Counted from the first letter of the stretch, positions 1-10,052 are shown. The stretch is DNA of 64,000 nucleotides from CAYSEW01 sp964430245 (GCA_964430245.1 CAYSEW010000001.1:149431-213430), one strand, 5' to 3'. Notes: generated by a model from the sequence alone, not told the origin. Program-made: numbers and translations.

Positions 1-72
1 ATATTTTAATATCTATTTATACTAATTAATTAATTGTTAGTCAGTATATTAGTAATTACAAAAAGGATATTA

Positions 73-1572
73 ATGAATTATATTAAAGAAGTGTTACTTA
101 CTTTCAATAGAAAGGATAAAGAAGAGTTTGAATATTTTTTGGCAAGAAAAAAACCTCAGAAAACAAGAAAGGATGTGGCTGTCTTTCGAGAGCTTTATAA
201 AGAGTATTTGTTTGAAGATGGAAACAACGAGTATAAAGGAGACCAGAACTATCATGCCATAAGAAAAAGGATTTCAAAAGAGTTAGCTTATTACTTAATC
301 TTAAAACAATCCAAATTAGCTGAGAATTATAGTGATAAGGAAATAAAATTAATGATGGTTAAATATTTTATTGATCTTAAAAAATATAATATAGCTTGGG
401 AGTTATTGCAAAAGGAGGAAAGGTTAATTGCTAAAATGAATAACATCTCTCTTGAGCTAAAATTACAAAGATTAAAATTGGAAGTATTGCCCTATTATGG
501 TGCAGAATATTTTGATGAAACAAGAAAAAAAATTAAAAGACTACAGAGTCAACAAATGAAAGCAGATGAATTTCAATTGTATTTTATTCAGATAAAAAAA
601 GAGTTACAGGCAGTTATTTCAGAAGGTAAAATTGATGATACTAAACAAATTTTAGAGTCCTTAATGAGTCAATATGGTCATATTGCTCATTCAATTAATG
701 ATCCAAAAATTCAATTAAGGATCATTGAATCAATAAGAGCCGAGTATTTAACATTGAAGAAGTATAAATATTTTGCAAAAATTGCTCAAAAGTATTATGA
801 TCAAATTATTGGTCTAACTTCAGATGCAGAGGAATACTATCTTGTTATAGCTCAACTAGAATATATAATGTCTCATGCTTATTTCAGAGTCAGAAATTTT
901 AAAACTTCTTTGACTCATTTAGGTCATTTACATAATTTAATGCAAAAGAGTCATTTAATAGACTCAACTTATAAAACTAGATACATTGCTCTATATAGCT
1001 CAATCAATGTGTTTATGGGGAAATTAGATGAGGCTATTGATTTACATAAAAGAATGATTGAATCTTCTAAAGCTAAATTGTCTAAAAAAGAAAATCTAAA
1101 TCTTTCTTTGAATTTGGTAGCTTATTACTGCACTAGAGGGGATTTTTCCAAAGCCAATAAAATTATTTTATACATGAATGAACCCGATTTGTATTATCAA
1201 AAACAAATGGGTAGAGAATGGTTGATAAGGAAGGAACTGATAAGGACCTTAGTACAGATTGAGCTTGGGAATATAGAAATTAGTATCAGGATATTGCAAA
1301 GTCTTAAAAAGAAACACCAGGATATGCTTTTGACAGATCAATATACAATGGTTTTTCATTATGTAAATGTTATGCTTGCTTATTTAAAAGATCCTTATAA
1401 AGTAGGTAAAGATGCATTGAGTAAAATGGAGGAAAAAGTGAATTTTAAAAAAGATAAACTATTTGATGATCCTAAGTTATTATCTTTTTATGTTTGGTTA
1501 AAGTCAAAAATCTTAAACAAGAATTTATATCAGTTATTACAAGAAGAATATAAACTATTGGAGATAGATTAA
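73..1572 (+). CDS. Helix-rich TPR-like cytosolic protein, function unknown
   Basis: I do not recognise a named family. The 499-residue protein is rich in Lys, Glu, Leu and Tyr, has no signal peptide or membrane segment, and reads as continuous amphipathic helices of the TPR/solenoid kind. It resembles the protein at 31938-33467 in length, in an N-terminal segment of charged helices followed by short basic helices, and in overall composition, so the two are probably distant paralogues. The frame stays open upstream to a TTG at 34, but the ATG at 73 is preferred because AAAAGGA lies just upstream. It converges with the next gene and overlaps its end by 4 bases. A scaffolding or protein-interaction role is only inferred. 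Confidence 0.75.
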   Translation: MNYIKEVLLTFNRKDKEEFEYFLARKKPQKTRKDVAVFRELYKEYLFEDGNNEYKGDQNYHAIRKRISKELAYYLILKQSKLAENYSDKEIKLMMVKYFIDLKKYNIAWELLQKEERLIAKMNNISLELKLQRLKLEVLPYYGAEYFDETRKKIKRLQSQQMKADEFQLYFIQIKKELQAVISEGKIDDTKQILESLMSQYGHIAHSINDPKIQLRIIESIRAEYLTLKKYKYFAKIAQKYYDQIIGLTSDAEEYYLVIAQLEYIMSHAYFRVRNFKTSLTHLGHLHNLMQKSHLIDSTYKTRYIALYSSINVFMGKLDEAIDLHKRMIESSKAKLSKKENLNLSLNLVAYYCTRGDFSKANKIILYMNEPDLYYQKQMGREWLIRKELIRTLVQIELGNIEISIRILQSLKKKHQDMLLTDQYTMVFHYVNVMLAYLKDPYKVGKDALSKMEEKVNFKKDKLFDDPKLLSFYVWLKSKILNKNLYQLLQEEYKLLEID

Positions 1573-3041
1573 TTTTTGCCACCGATTTTAAAGGTCTTTT
1601 CTTTTCTGCTATTCTTGTAAATATTGAAAAAAGTATTTTCAATAGATTCATTAATTCCATTTGGTAAGGGAGTGTATGCAGGAGCTTGATTAATACTGCC
1701 GTCAGGGTTAATAAGAATATATTTTGGAGTATTAAGTACTTTATAATCATTTATGATTTTTATGTCGCCATTGTAATAACAGACAGGCCATTTGTAATCT
1801 TCATGAAAACGAATGAAATTGTTGTAATCCTTTAATTCCTTATCAATACAGATACTTAAAAAATGGATGTTTTTATGGTATTTTTTTTCAAGTTGTTCAA
1901 TGACATCCATTTCTAGAATACATTGAGTGTTAGATGAAGTAAAGAAATTCACATAAATATATTTACCCCTTAAATCTTTAAGATCAACTTTTTTGTCATT
2001 TTGATCTTTTAAAGCTAGTGAAGGAGCTATAGATTCAGGCTGAAGATGAGTGATCGCTTTAATTAATTCTCCAGTAATTTCTCTATGTTCTTTAAAAGTG
2101 CTATTGTTTTTAATTTCAAGTAAAATTGAAAGTATATTATTTGGAATAAAATCTAAATAATTATAAAATTCTTCTCCAAGACTTCTAATGATGACCAATT
2201 CTCTTATTCTATTGTCTTTCAAGAAAAAATCTGCAGAAAGTAACTCGTCTAATTTTGATAAGCTGCTGTAATTATTAATGCAAAATTTAATTTTATCAGT
2301 ATCTACAAACATTGAATTTCTAAAATAGTCTTTGTAGAACTGATTAAAAAAAGTCATGTATGCATCATTTTCATAAAGGACGGGCATCTTGTGAAAAAAG
2401 AATTTATAGGTGTTAAATTTGACTTTGTCTGAACTTTCATGATGAGATAGCTGTTCAATCTGACCAATACTGTATCTAATATAATTGTGTAAATATTCAT
2501 TTTTATATGGAAGATATAAACCTAAAAGGCTGTCCTTGAATAGATCAAGACTGTCCTTGAAATCCTGGCTATGACTAGCCATTCTTACAAGACTTGTGGT
2601 GTCTCCATAAAGAAAATTATCTAATCGATAATTAAAATCTAAGATTAGACTATTAATGTCATTTTCAGAAAGGTCTTTAAATAATAATTCTACATGGTTT
2701 TTCATAAGATCTGGATGATCTTTTTTTTCAAGTGGGGGGAAGTAGATTTTATAAATTGAGGTATTTGGATCTATATACAATAACCCATATTTATTTTCTA
2801 TGTCTATATAAGCAGGAAATGACTTGTCTGAGTCTACCTTAAATGTGAAATGTCCTGTAGAGTCTACAATTTTAGTATCTAAAATATTATAATGTTGTGT
2901 AATGTAGTCTGTGTATTTATTGATGGTAACTACCTTATTTATGTAGTTAGGAGCAAATCCTTGAACTTCTATTTGCCCTTCAATAGGAGAAGTAATAAGG
3001 TTAGTAGTAAATATTATAAAACTAAAAAACGAAAATTTCAT
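1569..3041 (-). CDS. Exported thioredoxin-fold (TlpA/AhpC-TSA-like) protein with one active-site Cys lost
   Basis: The 490-residue protein begins with a signal peptide (about residues 1-22). A beta-rich N-terminal domain of the kind found in Bacteroidota TlpA-like proteins follows, then a long helical middle and a C-terminal thioredoxin-like domain (about 340-480). The strand before the active site and the cis-Pro loop (NTPKY) are readable. The usual WCxxC is replaced by SNTQC, so the N-terminal nucleophilic Cys is missing and only the second Cys remains. A classical dithiol reductase is therefore unlikely; a peroxiredoxin-like, binding or structural role is possible. The gene ends 4 bases before the coaD stop and may share its transcript. 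Location is inferred to be the periplasm. Confidence 0.75.
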   Translation of the reverse strand: MKFSFFSFIIFTTNLITSPIEGQIEVQGFAPNYINKVVTINKYTDYITQHYNILDTKIVDSTGHFTFKVDSDKSFPAYIDIENKYGLLYIDPNTSIYKIYFPPLEKKDHPDLMKNHVELLFKDLSENDINSLILDFNYRLDNFLYGDTTSLVRMASHSQDFKDSLDLFKDSLLGLYLPYKNEYLHNYIRYSIGQIEQLSHHESSDKVKFNTYKFFFHKMPVLYENDAYMTFFNQFYKDYFRNSMFVDTDKIKFCINNYSSLSKLDELLSADFFLKDNRIRELVIIRSLGEEFYNYLDFIPNNILSILLEIKNNSTFKEHREITGELIKAITHLQPESIAPSLALKDQNDKKVDLKDLRGKYIYVNFFTSSNTQCILEMDVIEQLEKKYHKNIHFLSICIDKELKDYNNFIRFHEDYKWPVCYYNGDIKIINDYKVLNTPKYILINPDGSINQAPAYTPLPNGINESIENTFFNIYKNSRKEKTFKIGGKN

Positions 3042-3045
3042 CAGA

Positions 3046-3507
3046 TCAAGCTATTTTAACTCCAGAAGGCAAAAATTGGTCCACAGTTCCATTGTTTTTA
3101 ATAATATCTCTAACAGAAGTAGATGAGATCATACTGTACTTTGGATCTGTGAATAGAAGAACTGTTTCTATATCTGAACATAAAGTATTGTTCATTAATG
3201 CTACACTTCTTTCATATTCAAAATCTTTACTAGACCTAAGTCCTCTTATGATGAATTTAGCATTTATTTTTTTACAGAAATCAACAGTTAGTCCATTATA
3301 GTCAGCTACATTAACATTGATGAGGTCTGAAAATGTACTCTCAATCCAATTCTTCCTATCTTCTAAGCTAAACATATATTGTTTATCTATGTTTTTCCCT
3401 ATAGCAACAACTATTTCATCAAATAGAACAGCAGACCTTCTTATGACAGATTCATGTCCTTTTGTTATGGGGTCAAAAGACCCTGGGAAAACAGCAATTC
3501 TTTTCAT
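3046..3507 (-). CDS. coaD: Phosphopantetheine adenylyltransferase
   Basis: Catalyses transfer of AMP from ATP to 4'-phosphopantetheine, giving dephospho-CoA, the penultimate step of coenzyme A synthesis in the cytosol. The 153-residue length is normal. The nucleotidyltransferase signature GSFDPITKGH lies at about residues 9-18, the substrate-binding IRGLRSSKDFEYE segment near 88-100, and ISSTSVRDI near 127-135, where ATP is bound. It starts with ATG two bases after the rsmD stop, in an operon DUF3822-rsmD-coaD on the minus strand, an arrangement common in Bacteroidota. Family assignment is firm. Confidence 0.97.
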   Translation of the reverse strand: MKRIAVFPGSFDPITKGHESVIRRSAVLFDEIVVAIGKNIDKQYMFSLEDRKNWIESTFSDLINVNVADYNGLTVDFCKKINAKFIIRGLRSSKDFEYERSVALMNNTLCSDIETVLLFTDPKYSMISSTSVRDIIKNNGTVDQFLPSGVKIA

Positions 3508-3509
3508 GT

Positions 3510-4043
3510 TTAATGATGCTTAAAAAAGGAAAAATTCACTCTGCTATACGTTCTTTTTTCAATAAAGTTCTCATGATTAGAAAAGTCGTTTTCAACTCCG
3601 TGTTCAATTACCAAGAGGCCATTTTCATTTAGGATACTAGATTTTAAAATAATTTCAGGTAGTTCATTCGCTCTTAGATGTCCGTATGGTGGATCGGCAA
3701 AAATAAGATCAAAAGAAAGCTCAAGGGTTTTTAAATACCTGAAAGCATCATTTTTTATAGCAATTATAGGCAGGTCAAGTTGGTGAGTAGTTTCTTTAAT
3801 AAAATTCACAGAAGATCTTTGCTGGTCAACGCAAATGATCTTTTTAGCCCCTCTAGAAGCAAATTCAAATGAAATATTTCCTGTTCCAGCAAATAAATCT
3901 AGAACTTCAATTTTAGCGATATCAATTTTGTTTTCTAGAATGTTGAATAAGCTTTCTTTTCCAAAATCAGTAGTAGGCCTGGCTTTAATAGATTTAGGAG
4001 CAATAATTTTTTTCCCTTTTAAGGTTCCTCTAATAATTCTCAC
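3510..4043 (-). CDS. rsmD: 16S rRNA (guanine966-N2)-methyltransferase RsmD
   Basis: Methylates N2 of G966 in 16S rRNA using S-adenosylmethionine during small-subunit assembly. The 177-residue protein has the expected N-terminus (RIIRGTLKGKKI), the RPTTD segment, the SAM-binding motif LDLFAGTGNISFE near residues 48-60 and the catalytic DPPYG motif near 116-120. It begins with GTG, and that start overlaps the TAG stop of the upstream DUF3822 gene by one base (TAGTG), which implies translational coupling. coaD follows after 2 bases. Confidence 0.95.
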   Translation of the reverse strand: MRIIRGTLKGKKIIAPKSIKARPTTDFGKESLFNILENKIDIAKIEVLDLFAGTGNISFEFASRGAKKIICVDQQRSSVNFIKETTHQLDLPIIAIKNDAFRYLKTLELSFDLIFADPPYGHLRANELPEIILKSSILNENGLLVIEHGVENDFSNHENFIEKRTYSRVNFSFFKHH

Positions 4044-4714
4044 TATATAAAGGATTTAATTGATTGGTCCGTTGTAGTGTGGATGTTTTTTGTGTTAAAA
4101 TATTTATTTAACTGCTCAATAAGCTTTTCCTTATATATCCCCTTAATATTTAGCAGAGTGTTCTCTTTGTTTAAATGACAGTGTTCTGCACATAGAAGTG
4201 TGTAATATGTGATGTCTTCAGGTCCAGAAATATTAAATCTGTTTGCTATTTGTAGTTTACCTTTCTTATAGCATAAAATATAGATGATATTTTCTGATAA
4301 GCGCAATTTAATTTCTGGATGTAAATTTTGGTCAATTGGTTCGTTAAGGAATAACTCGGAAAAATGATGAAAAGTAATCCCTGGATTTTTTAGGATTAAT
4401 TTTTTTTTGATGGTTTCTTCTAATGTCCATAAAAGAACACTGTTTAATTGTGGGATTTTATTTGTTACAGGAGTAATGCTGTCAATTTTTTCAGTAGTTA
4501 AGGAGAGAAAAGAGTCTATTTTTGTTTCTTTGAAAAGGAATTCTGGAATTATATTGAAATGGGAAGCGTCAATATATGCAATTGTATTTTCATTAGCTGA
4601 ATTTTTAAATTCACTTAATGGTCCAGATAGGTTTAATGAAGCATCTTTATTGGAGAAAGTGTAGAATTGATCATTAATAATAAAGATAATTGATTCAGCA
4701 TTATTCATTGCCAT
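4043..4714 (-). CDS. DUF3822 family protein
   Basis: This 223-residue cytosolic protein matches my recollection of DUF3822, a Bacteroidota family usually encoded next to rsmD and coaD, as here. Readable landmarks are an N-terminal strand-rich half, a YIDASHFNIIPEFLF segment, a central LLWTLEETIKKKL stretch and a C-terminal half resembling an actin-like ATPase fold, the last being a weak impression. Two ATG codons lie close together at 4714 and 4708; the first is used here. Function is unknown. It is the first gene of the minus-strand operon with rsmD and coaD. Confidence 0.8.
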   Translation of the reverse strand: MAMNNAESIIFIINDQFYTFSNKDASLNLSGPLSEFKNSANENTIAYIDASHFNIIPEFLFKETKIDSFLSLTTEKIDSITPVTNKIPQLNSVLLWTLEETIKKKLILKNPGITFHHFSELFLNEPIDQNLHPEIKLRLSENIIYILCYKKGKLQIANRFNISGPEDITYYTLLCAEHCHLNKENTLLNIKGIYKEKLIEQLNKYFNTKNIHTTTDQSIKSFI

Positions 4715-4752
4715 TATTGTAAAAACGAGCTAGAATTATCATTGAAAAATGA

Positions 4753-6390
4753 TTAATCCCAATTGCCATTTGTTTTAATTTCTTTAAGAGATCCTATTTT
4801 CCAAGGCAGTGGGCATTTGCTAAATGGATCATAAGGATAGGGATCTTCAGCTAAAAATACAGGTGTTCCTATTTTTGTTCTAGTAAAGATTTGAATAGGA
4901 TCGGTAATTGAATCATTAATAGAATAATATTTCCCTTTTTCATACTCAAACTCAGCACCATTAAAAATTGATTTATTTGCTAATATGTTTTTTATAGATG
5001 ATGTGTCTAAATACATGCCTGTTTTTATAGGATGAACATTGTTTTCATCTGTAGCATTAAGGTATTTTGTTTCAATTGGTATTAGGGTGTAGTTTTTTGA
5101 GTTATAAAAACTTGAAGCAAAGCAGGATTCAAGTTCGTTTAAAATCATGAAAACAGTTTTAAACTTTAAGATAACGGTTGAGCTAGTATTAGTTGCTACT
5201 TTAGAGTTATTAGATCTTGAGTATTTTGCAAATTCAAAAGAGATAGTATCATTTAGCTTACATTCAGAAAGTATGTTTACAATATCATTAGGGCTTTCAA
5301 GCTTAGTGTTGTTTATTGAAGTTAGGAAATCTCCTTTTGAAACGTTTTTATATTCAAATGAAATATTTTCAGAATGATTTTTCAATAAAGAAACAAAGTT
5401 CTTTGGTGTAGTAAGAAACAATCCTTCCCTGTTGTTTAAATAATGGAGTTTTTTGTTTGAATTTATTAAATGATTAGAAGTAAATCGATGGTTGTTTTTA
5501 TCATAGTATAAGAAAAAATACCTTGAGCTACCAATCTTGTCATAGATTTCAGTTTTTAACAAAAATTGATTATTTCCTGATTTATGGAAATCAAAAGAAG
5601 GAACATTTTGAAAATTATTGATATCAAAAGGATAGACCCTGTTCTTTTCAGCGAGATCTTCTGGAAATAATTTTTTCAAGATATCAGTTTCTATAGTGTC
5701 TCTTATCAATAATTTGCATTTTAGTGCTTCTTCATCACTGTATCCATCTGTGATTTTTTTCCAGTCATTAATGTCTGTACTATCATATTTTAAGATCAAT
5801 TGATGCTCTGGCGAAATTTTCATATCAATTAAATTATAGACAGAGTCTTCATTTAATCCATTAGGAACAGTTAGGCTAATTAGCTTGGCTTTGTCTTCTA
5901 ATAAGAACCTTTTTAATTCATTGTAGTCATTGGAGTATAATCTATATATTTTTTTATATTCTGCCTGAATATCTTTTATGTCAATTAAACCTTGTTGTAT
6001 ATGGCTATCATATTTCTTTTTCTGATCCATTTCTTCAATGGTAGTATTAATAGAATCATAAATTGAGTAAGATAAATGACCAGCAAAGGGTAATAAAATA
6101 ATTAAAGAAACAGGTAGCGTAATTTTTTTAATGATTCTGTTATTTATTAATTCAAAATTTATAATAAATATGAAGATTCCCATCAGAAGAGAAGAGAATG
6201 CGCCATAGATAAAACTTAACTCTTGAGGTTCTTCGTAGTTTTTAATATTTTCGAATCCTACTATTAGTAAATAAATACCTAGAAAAATCAGTAAAACAGG
6301 TATTATAGATTTTTTTATTAGATGATTATAGTTGTCCATAGTAATTAATGGTTTCTTTTCATTGAAATACAAAGCTAATATTTTTTTCAA
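4753..6390 (-). CDS. Membrane protein with three N-terminal helices and a PDZ-like domain
   Basis: A protein of 545 residues that I cannot assign to a named family. Three hydrophobic helices lie at about residues 30-47, 60-85 and 92-112. A long extracytoplasmic region follows, holding a PDZ-like segment (about 345-400) with the typical VSKGDFLTSINNTKLESPND run seen in HtrA-type PDZ domains. No protease domain is visible. The longest frame starts with TTG at 6390; an ATG at 6339 would give 528 residues and still keep all membrane segments, so the start is uncertain. It is divergent from the helicase gene at 6440. A role in envelope protein binding is inference. Confidence 0.7.
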   Translation of the reverse strand: MKKILALYFNEKKPLITMDNYNHLIKKSIIPVLLIFLGIYLLIVGFENIKNYEEPQELSFIYGAFSSLLMGIFIFIINFELINNRIIKKITLPVSLIILLPFAGHLSYSIYDSINTTIEEMDQKKKYDSHIQQGLIDIKDIQAEYKKIYRLYSNDYNELKRFLLEDKAKLISLTVPNGLNEDSVYNLIDMKISPEHQLILKYDSTDINDWKKITDGYSDEEALKCKLLIRDTIETDILKKLFPEDLAEKNRVYPFDINNFQNVPSFDFHKSGNNQFLLKTEIYDKIGSSRYFFLYYDKNNHRFTSNHLINSNKKLHYLNNREGLFLTTPKNFVSLLKNHSENISFEYKNVSKGDFLTSINNTKLESPNDIVNILSECKLNDTISFEFAKYSRSNNSKVATNTSSTVILKFKTVFMILNELESCFASSFYNSKNYTLIPIETKYLNATDENNVHPIKTGMYLDTSSIKNILANKSIFNGAEFEYEKGKYYSINDSITDPIQIFTRTKIGTPVFLAEDPYPYDPFSKCPLPWKIGSLKEIKTNGNWD

Positions 6391-6439
6391 AAGTTGGTAT
6401 TAAATTAATTTATATCATAATTTCAATTATTTTTCAAAG

Positions 6440-7855
6440 ATGAAAAATGCCCAAATATTAGAAAGTAAGATTCTAGAGTTTTTCAGTCATAGTCCAACTT
6501 CTGATCAAGAGGATGGAATAAATAAGCTGGCTAGGTTTGTTGTTTATGATAAAAAGAAAGTAGGTCTAATTATTAAGGGCTATGCTGGTACAGGTAAGAC
6601 AACTATGATTTCAGCATTAGTTAAAGCATGTAAAGAGCTTAAAATTAAAACTGTTTTGATGGCTCCTACAGGTAGAGCTGCTAAAGTCATGGGGAACTAT
6701 AGTAATGCTTCTGCAACTACTATACATCGTTTGATCTATCACGTTAAAAATGAAAATGATCAATTTTATTTTGAATTAGCTGAAAATCGTTATCAAAATA
6801 CTGTTTTTATAGTGGATGAAGCTTCTATGATTGCTGGTAATGCATCAATAGGTTCAAAGCTGGATGCTTCCGATCTGTTATCTGACTTATTAAAATTTGT
6901 TTATTCATCATCAAGATGTAAAGTAGTCTTTGTTGGCGATCACGCTCAATTGCCTCCAGTAGGTTGGTTGGATAGTCCTGCCTTGAATCCTAGCTATCTT
7001 AATGAACGTTTTGATGAGGATTTTTATGAGTTTGAGCTTACTCAGGTTGTAAGGCAGGAAAAAGGATCTGGTATCCTGCATGAGGCGACAGCAATAAGGA
7101 ATAGCATTGAAAGTGAAAGTGAATATTTGGATATAAACATTCAGCACAAGGATATTACCTATATCGAGAATTCAGATTCACAGGATTTAATTGAATCAGC
7201 ATTTTCCAATAAAAAGAATGCTGTGATAATATGTAGGTCCAACAAGAAGGCCAACCAATATAATAATGAAATAAGGAGAAGCGTTTTGTGGCATGAGGAT
7301 GAAATTAATACTGGAGATTTAATAATGGCAGTAAAGAATAACTATTTCTGGTTGACTTTAAATAAATATGAAGGGTTTATTGCCAATGGAGATATACTGG
7401 AGGTGCACAATGTAAGTAATATTGAGTCTAAATATGGATTTAGATTTGCTGACCTTGAGCTTAGTTTTGTGGATCAGCAACAGACTCAGCAATTCAATTG
7501 TAAAGTAATTCTTGATAGTCTTACGGTGGATGGGCCTAATATACATTCTAAAAAATTAAAAGAATTATTTTTTGATATAGAAAAAGACTATTCGTATATT
7601 AAAGGTCGTAAACAAAGAAAGTTGGCTACCCTAAGTTCACCTTATCTTAATGCTTTACAGATTAAATTTTCATATGCACTTACCTGTCATAAAGCACAAG
7701 GAGGGCAATGGAATCATGTTTTTGTGGATCATGGTTATTTGCCTGATAAAACAGTTAGTACTGAGTTTTTAAGGTGGATTTACACATCATTTACAAGAGC
7801 AGAACAACAATTGTATTTATTAAATTTTAGTCAAAATTTTATTTTGAAAAATTAA
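6440..7855 (+). CDS. RecD-like SF1 DNA helicase / AAA ATPase
   Basis: A 471-residue superfamily 1 helicase of the short RecD/UvrD_C_2 type common in Bacteroidota. Walker A GYAGTGKTT lies at about residues 48-56 and Walker B IVDEAS near 124-129. A GDHAQLPPVG motif III lies near 170 and ALTCHKAQGGQW (motif V region) near 415. A YTSFTRAEQQLYLLN segment (motif VI) sits near the C-terminus. It is likely to unwind DNA with 5'-3' polarity in repair or recombination, by family knowledge. No RecB or RecC partner is nearby, so it is not part of a RecBCD complex here. It stands as a single gene after a divergent intergenic region. Confidence 0.88.
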   Translation: MKNAQILESKILEFFSHSPTSDQEDGINKLARFVVYDKKKVGLIIKGYAGTGKTTMISALVKACKELKIKTVLMAPTGRAAKVMGNYSNASATTIHRLIYHVKNENDQFYFELAENRYQNTVFIVDEASMIAGNASIGSKLDASDLLSDLLKFVYSSSRCKVVFVGDHAQLPPVGWLDSPALNPSYLNERFDEDFYEFELTQVVRQEKGSGILHEATAIRNSIESESEYLDINIQHKDITYIENSDSQDLIESAFSNKKNAVIICRSNKKANQYNNEIRRSVLWHEDEINTGDLIMAVKNNYFWLTLNKYEGFIANGDILEVHNVSNIESKYGFRFADLELSFVDQQQTQQFNCKVILDSLTVDGPNIHSKKLKELFFDIEKDYSYIKGRKQRKLATLSSPYLNALQIKFSYALTCHKAQGGQWNHVFVDHGYLPDKTVSTEFLRWIYTSFTRAEQQLYLLNFSQNFILKN

Positions 7856-7968
7856 TAAAATTTTAATAAAAGTATTAATATTAAATTTTAATTGTATCTT
7901 TTAAAGATAGTATGAAATAAAAGTTAAGTATTTTTACTATATTTCAGCATTATAATTCATTTAAAAAC

Positions 7969-10047
7969 TTGAAAACTGTTAAATCTAATATAGTAATAGA
8001 AATAGAAAAGGTGTTGGATGCATTTAGGCTGATGTCTACTGCTAAAGCAATGACTGAGCTTTTTGAAGTTAACAAAACCATTACTTCTAAATACGTTCAT
8101 GCAACTTCAAGAGGTCATGAAGCCATTCAGTTGGCTGTTGGTATGCAATTAAAGCCATGTGATTTTATATCTCCTTATTATCGGGACGATTCTATTTTAT
8201 TGGCAATTGGTATGTCCCCATTTGATTTAATGCTTCAAGTTTTAGCTAAAAGAAATGACCCCTTTTCGGGTGGCAGAACTTATTATTCTCATCCTAGCTT
8301 AAATAGAGATGATATGCCAAAAATTCCTCATCAGTCTTCAGCAACAGGGATGCAAGCAATTCCAACTACTGGTATTGCTATGGGAGTTAGGTATAAAGAG
8401 GTCCAGGGATTGGTAAATTATAAGAAAGGAGAGGCCCCAGTAGTGATTTGCTCATTAGGAGATGCTAGTTGTACAGAGGGAGAAGTAGCAGAGGCATTTC
8501 AGATGGCGGCATTAAAACAAATGCCGATCATTTATTTGGTCCAGGATAATGAATGGGATATATCTGCTAATGCTAAAGAAATCCGTTCTCAGGATGTAAG
8601 TGAATATGCAAAAGGTTTTAAAGGTATAGAGGTAAAGACAATTAATGGGGCAGACTTTTTTGAATCTTACACTGTAATGAAAGAAGTAATTGAAACAGTT
8701 AGACAGGAAAGAAGACCATTTATAGTTCATGCTAAAGTTCCTTTGTTAAATCATCATACATCAGGTGTTAGAATGGAATGGTACAGAGATGATCTAGAAG
8801 AGCATCAGTCAAGAGATCCTTATCCATTTTTAAGAAATGAGTTATTATCTTTAGGTATTAAGGAAGAAGATCTAATAAAAATAGAAGAAGAAACTAAAAT
8901 CAAAGTCCAGGAAGATTATGATAAGGCACTTAAAGAAGAAGATCCTCAACCTGAAGATCTAACTGATCATATTTTTGCACCTACTCCAATTACTGAAGAA
9001 AAAGGGGATAGAGAGCCTAAAGGTAAAAAACCTACAGTGATGGTGGATTCTGCTCTATTTGCAATTAGAGAGCTCATGGAAAAAGATTCTAATTGTTTAT
9101 TATATGGTCAGGATGTAGGTGGTAGATTAGGTGGTGTTTTTAGAGAAGCAGCTACATTAGCTCAGCAATTTGGTGACGAAAGGGTGTTTAATACACCGAT
9201 ACAAGAGGCATTTATAATTGGAAGTACTGTAGGAATGTCTGCTGTAGGTTTAAAACCTATTGTAGAGGTTCAGTTCGCAGATTATATATGGCCAGGCCTT
9301 AACCAGCTTTTTACAGAAGTAAGCCGTTCTTATTATTTATCAAATGGAAAATGGCCAGTGAGTATGGTGCTTAGAGTACCAATTGGTGCTTATGGCTCAG
9401 GAGGCCCTTATCATTCTTCTAGTGTTGAATCGGTAGTAACTAATATAAGAGGAATTAAAATAGCTTACCCATCCAATGGAGCTGACCTTAAAGGGCTGAT
9501 GAAATCAGCTTATTATGATCCTAATCCAGTGGTAATTTTTGAACACAAGGGGTTATATTGGAGTAAATTAAAAGGTACTGAAGATGCTAGCACTATAGAA
9601 CCTAGTGAAGATTATGTATTGCCTTTTGGGAAAGCTAATATAGTGTTAGAAGCAGAAGAAAATAAGATTAAAGCAGGTGATTCTGCGGTTATTATTACTT
9701 ACGGAATGGGTGTTTATTGGGCAAAAACAGCAGCAAAGGATTTTCCAGGTCAGATTGAAATTATTGATCTTAGAACATTAAATCCGTTAGATGAAGATAG
9801 TATGTATAAAGCGGCTGAAAAACATGGAAAAGTGATGTTAGTTACAGAAGAATCAATAGAATGTTCATTTACACTTGGTTTAGCTGCTAGAATACAAAAG
9901 AACTGTTTCCAATACTTGGATGCACCAATTGAAGTTGTAGGTTCTATAGATACTCCTGCTATTCCATTAAATTCTAAGCTGGAAGAAACATTACTCCCAA
10001 ATGCAAAGAAAGTATCAGTTAAATTAGCTGAGTTAATCAATTATTAA
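7969..10047 (+). CDS. 2-oxoacid dehydrogenase E1, fused alpha and beta subunits
   Basis: A thiamine-diphosphate enzyme that decarboxylates a 2-oxoacid and transfers the acyl group to an E2 lipoyl domain. The N-terminal half (about 1-330) is an E1 alpha domain with the TPP/Mg motif GDAS...DN (G164 to N194). The C-terminal half (about 350-692) is an E1 beta domain, with the GQDVGGRLGGVFREA and PIQEAFIIG segments typical of branched-chain E1 beta. Fused E1 proteins of this length are common in Bacteroidota and are usually annotated as 2-oxoisovalerate dehydrogenase. The exact substrate is not readable, and no E2 or E3 gene is nearby. The start is TTG; no ATG fits the conserved N-terminus. A thioesterase gene follows after 5 bases. 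Confidence 0.9.
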   Translation: MKTVKSNIVIEIEKVLDAFRLMSTAKAMTELFEVNKTITSKYVHATSRGHEAIQLAVGMQLKPCDFISPYYRDDSILLAIGMSPFDLMLQVLAKRNDPFSGGRTYYSHPSLNRDDMPKIPHQSSATGMQAIPTTGIAMGVRYKEVQGLVNYKKGEAPVVICSLGDASCTEGEVAEAFQMAALKQMPIIYLVQDNEWDISANAKEIRSQDVSEYAKGFKGIEVKTINGADFFESYTVMKEVIETVRQERRPFIVHAKVPLLNHHTSGVRMEWYRDDLEEHQSRDPYPFLRNELLSLGIKEEDLIKIEEETKIKVQEDYDKALKEEDPQPEDLTDHIFAPTPITEEKGDREPKGKKPTVMVDSALFAIRELMEKDSNCLLYGQDVGGRLGGVFREAATLAQQFGDERVFNTPIQEAFIIGSTVGMSAVGLKPIVEVQFADYIWPGLNQLFTEVSRSYYLSNGKWPVSMVLRVPIGAYGSGGPYHSSSVESVVTNIRGIKIAYPSNGADLKGLMKSAYYDPNPVVIFEHKGLYWSKLKGTEDASTIEPSEDYVLPFGKANIVLEAEENKIKAGDSAVIITYGMGVYWAKTAAKDFPGQIEIIDLRTLNPLDEDSMYKAAEKHGKVMLVTEESIECSFTLGLAARIQKNCFQYLDAPIEVVGSIDTPAIPLNSKLEETLLPNAKKVSVKLAELINY

Positions 10048-10052
10048 AATTT

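Noticed and set aside
7856..7968. Terminator hairpin after the RecD-like helicase gene
   Set aside because: The AT-only partial palindromes have no G-C stem and no clean T-tract, so they fit base composition alone.
9750..10040. 96-residue minus-strand open frame inside the E1 fusion gene
   Set aside because: Antisense shadow of a well-conserved enzyme domain; no family resemblance.
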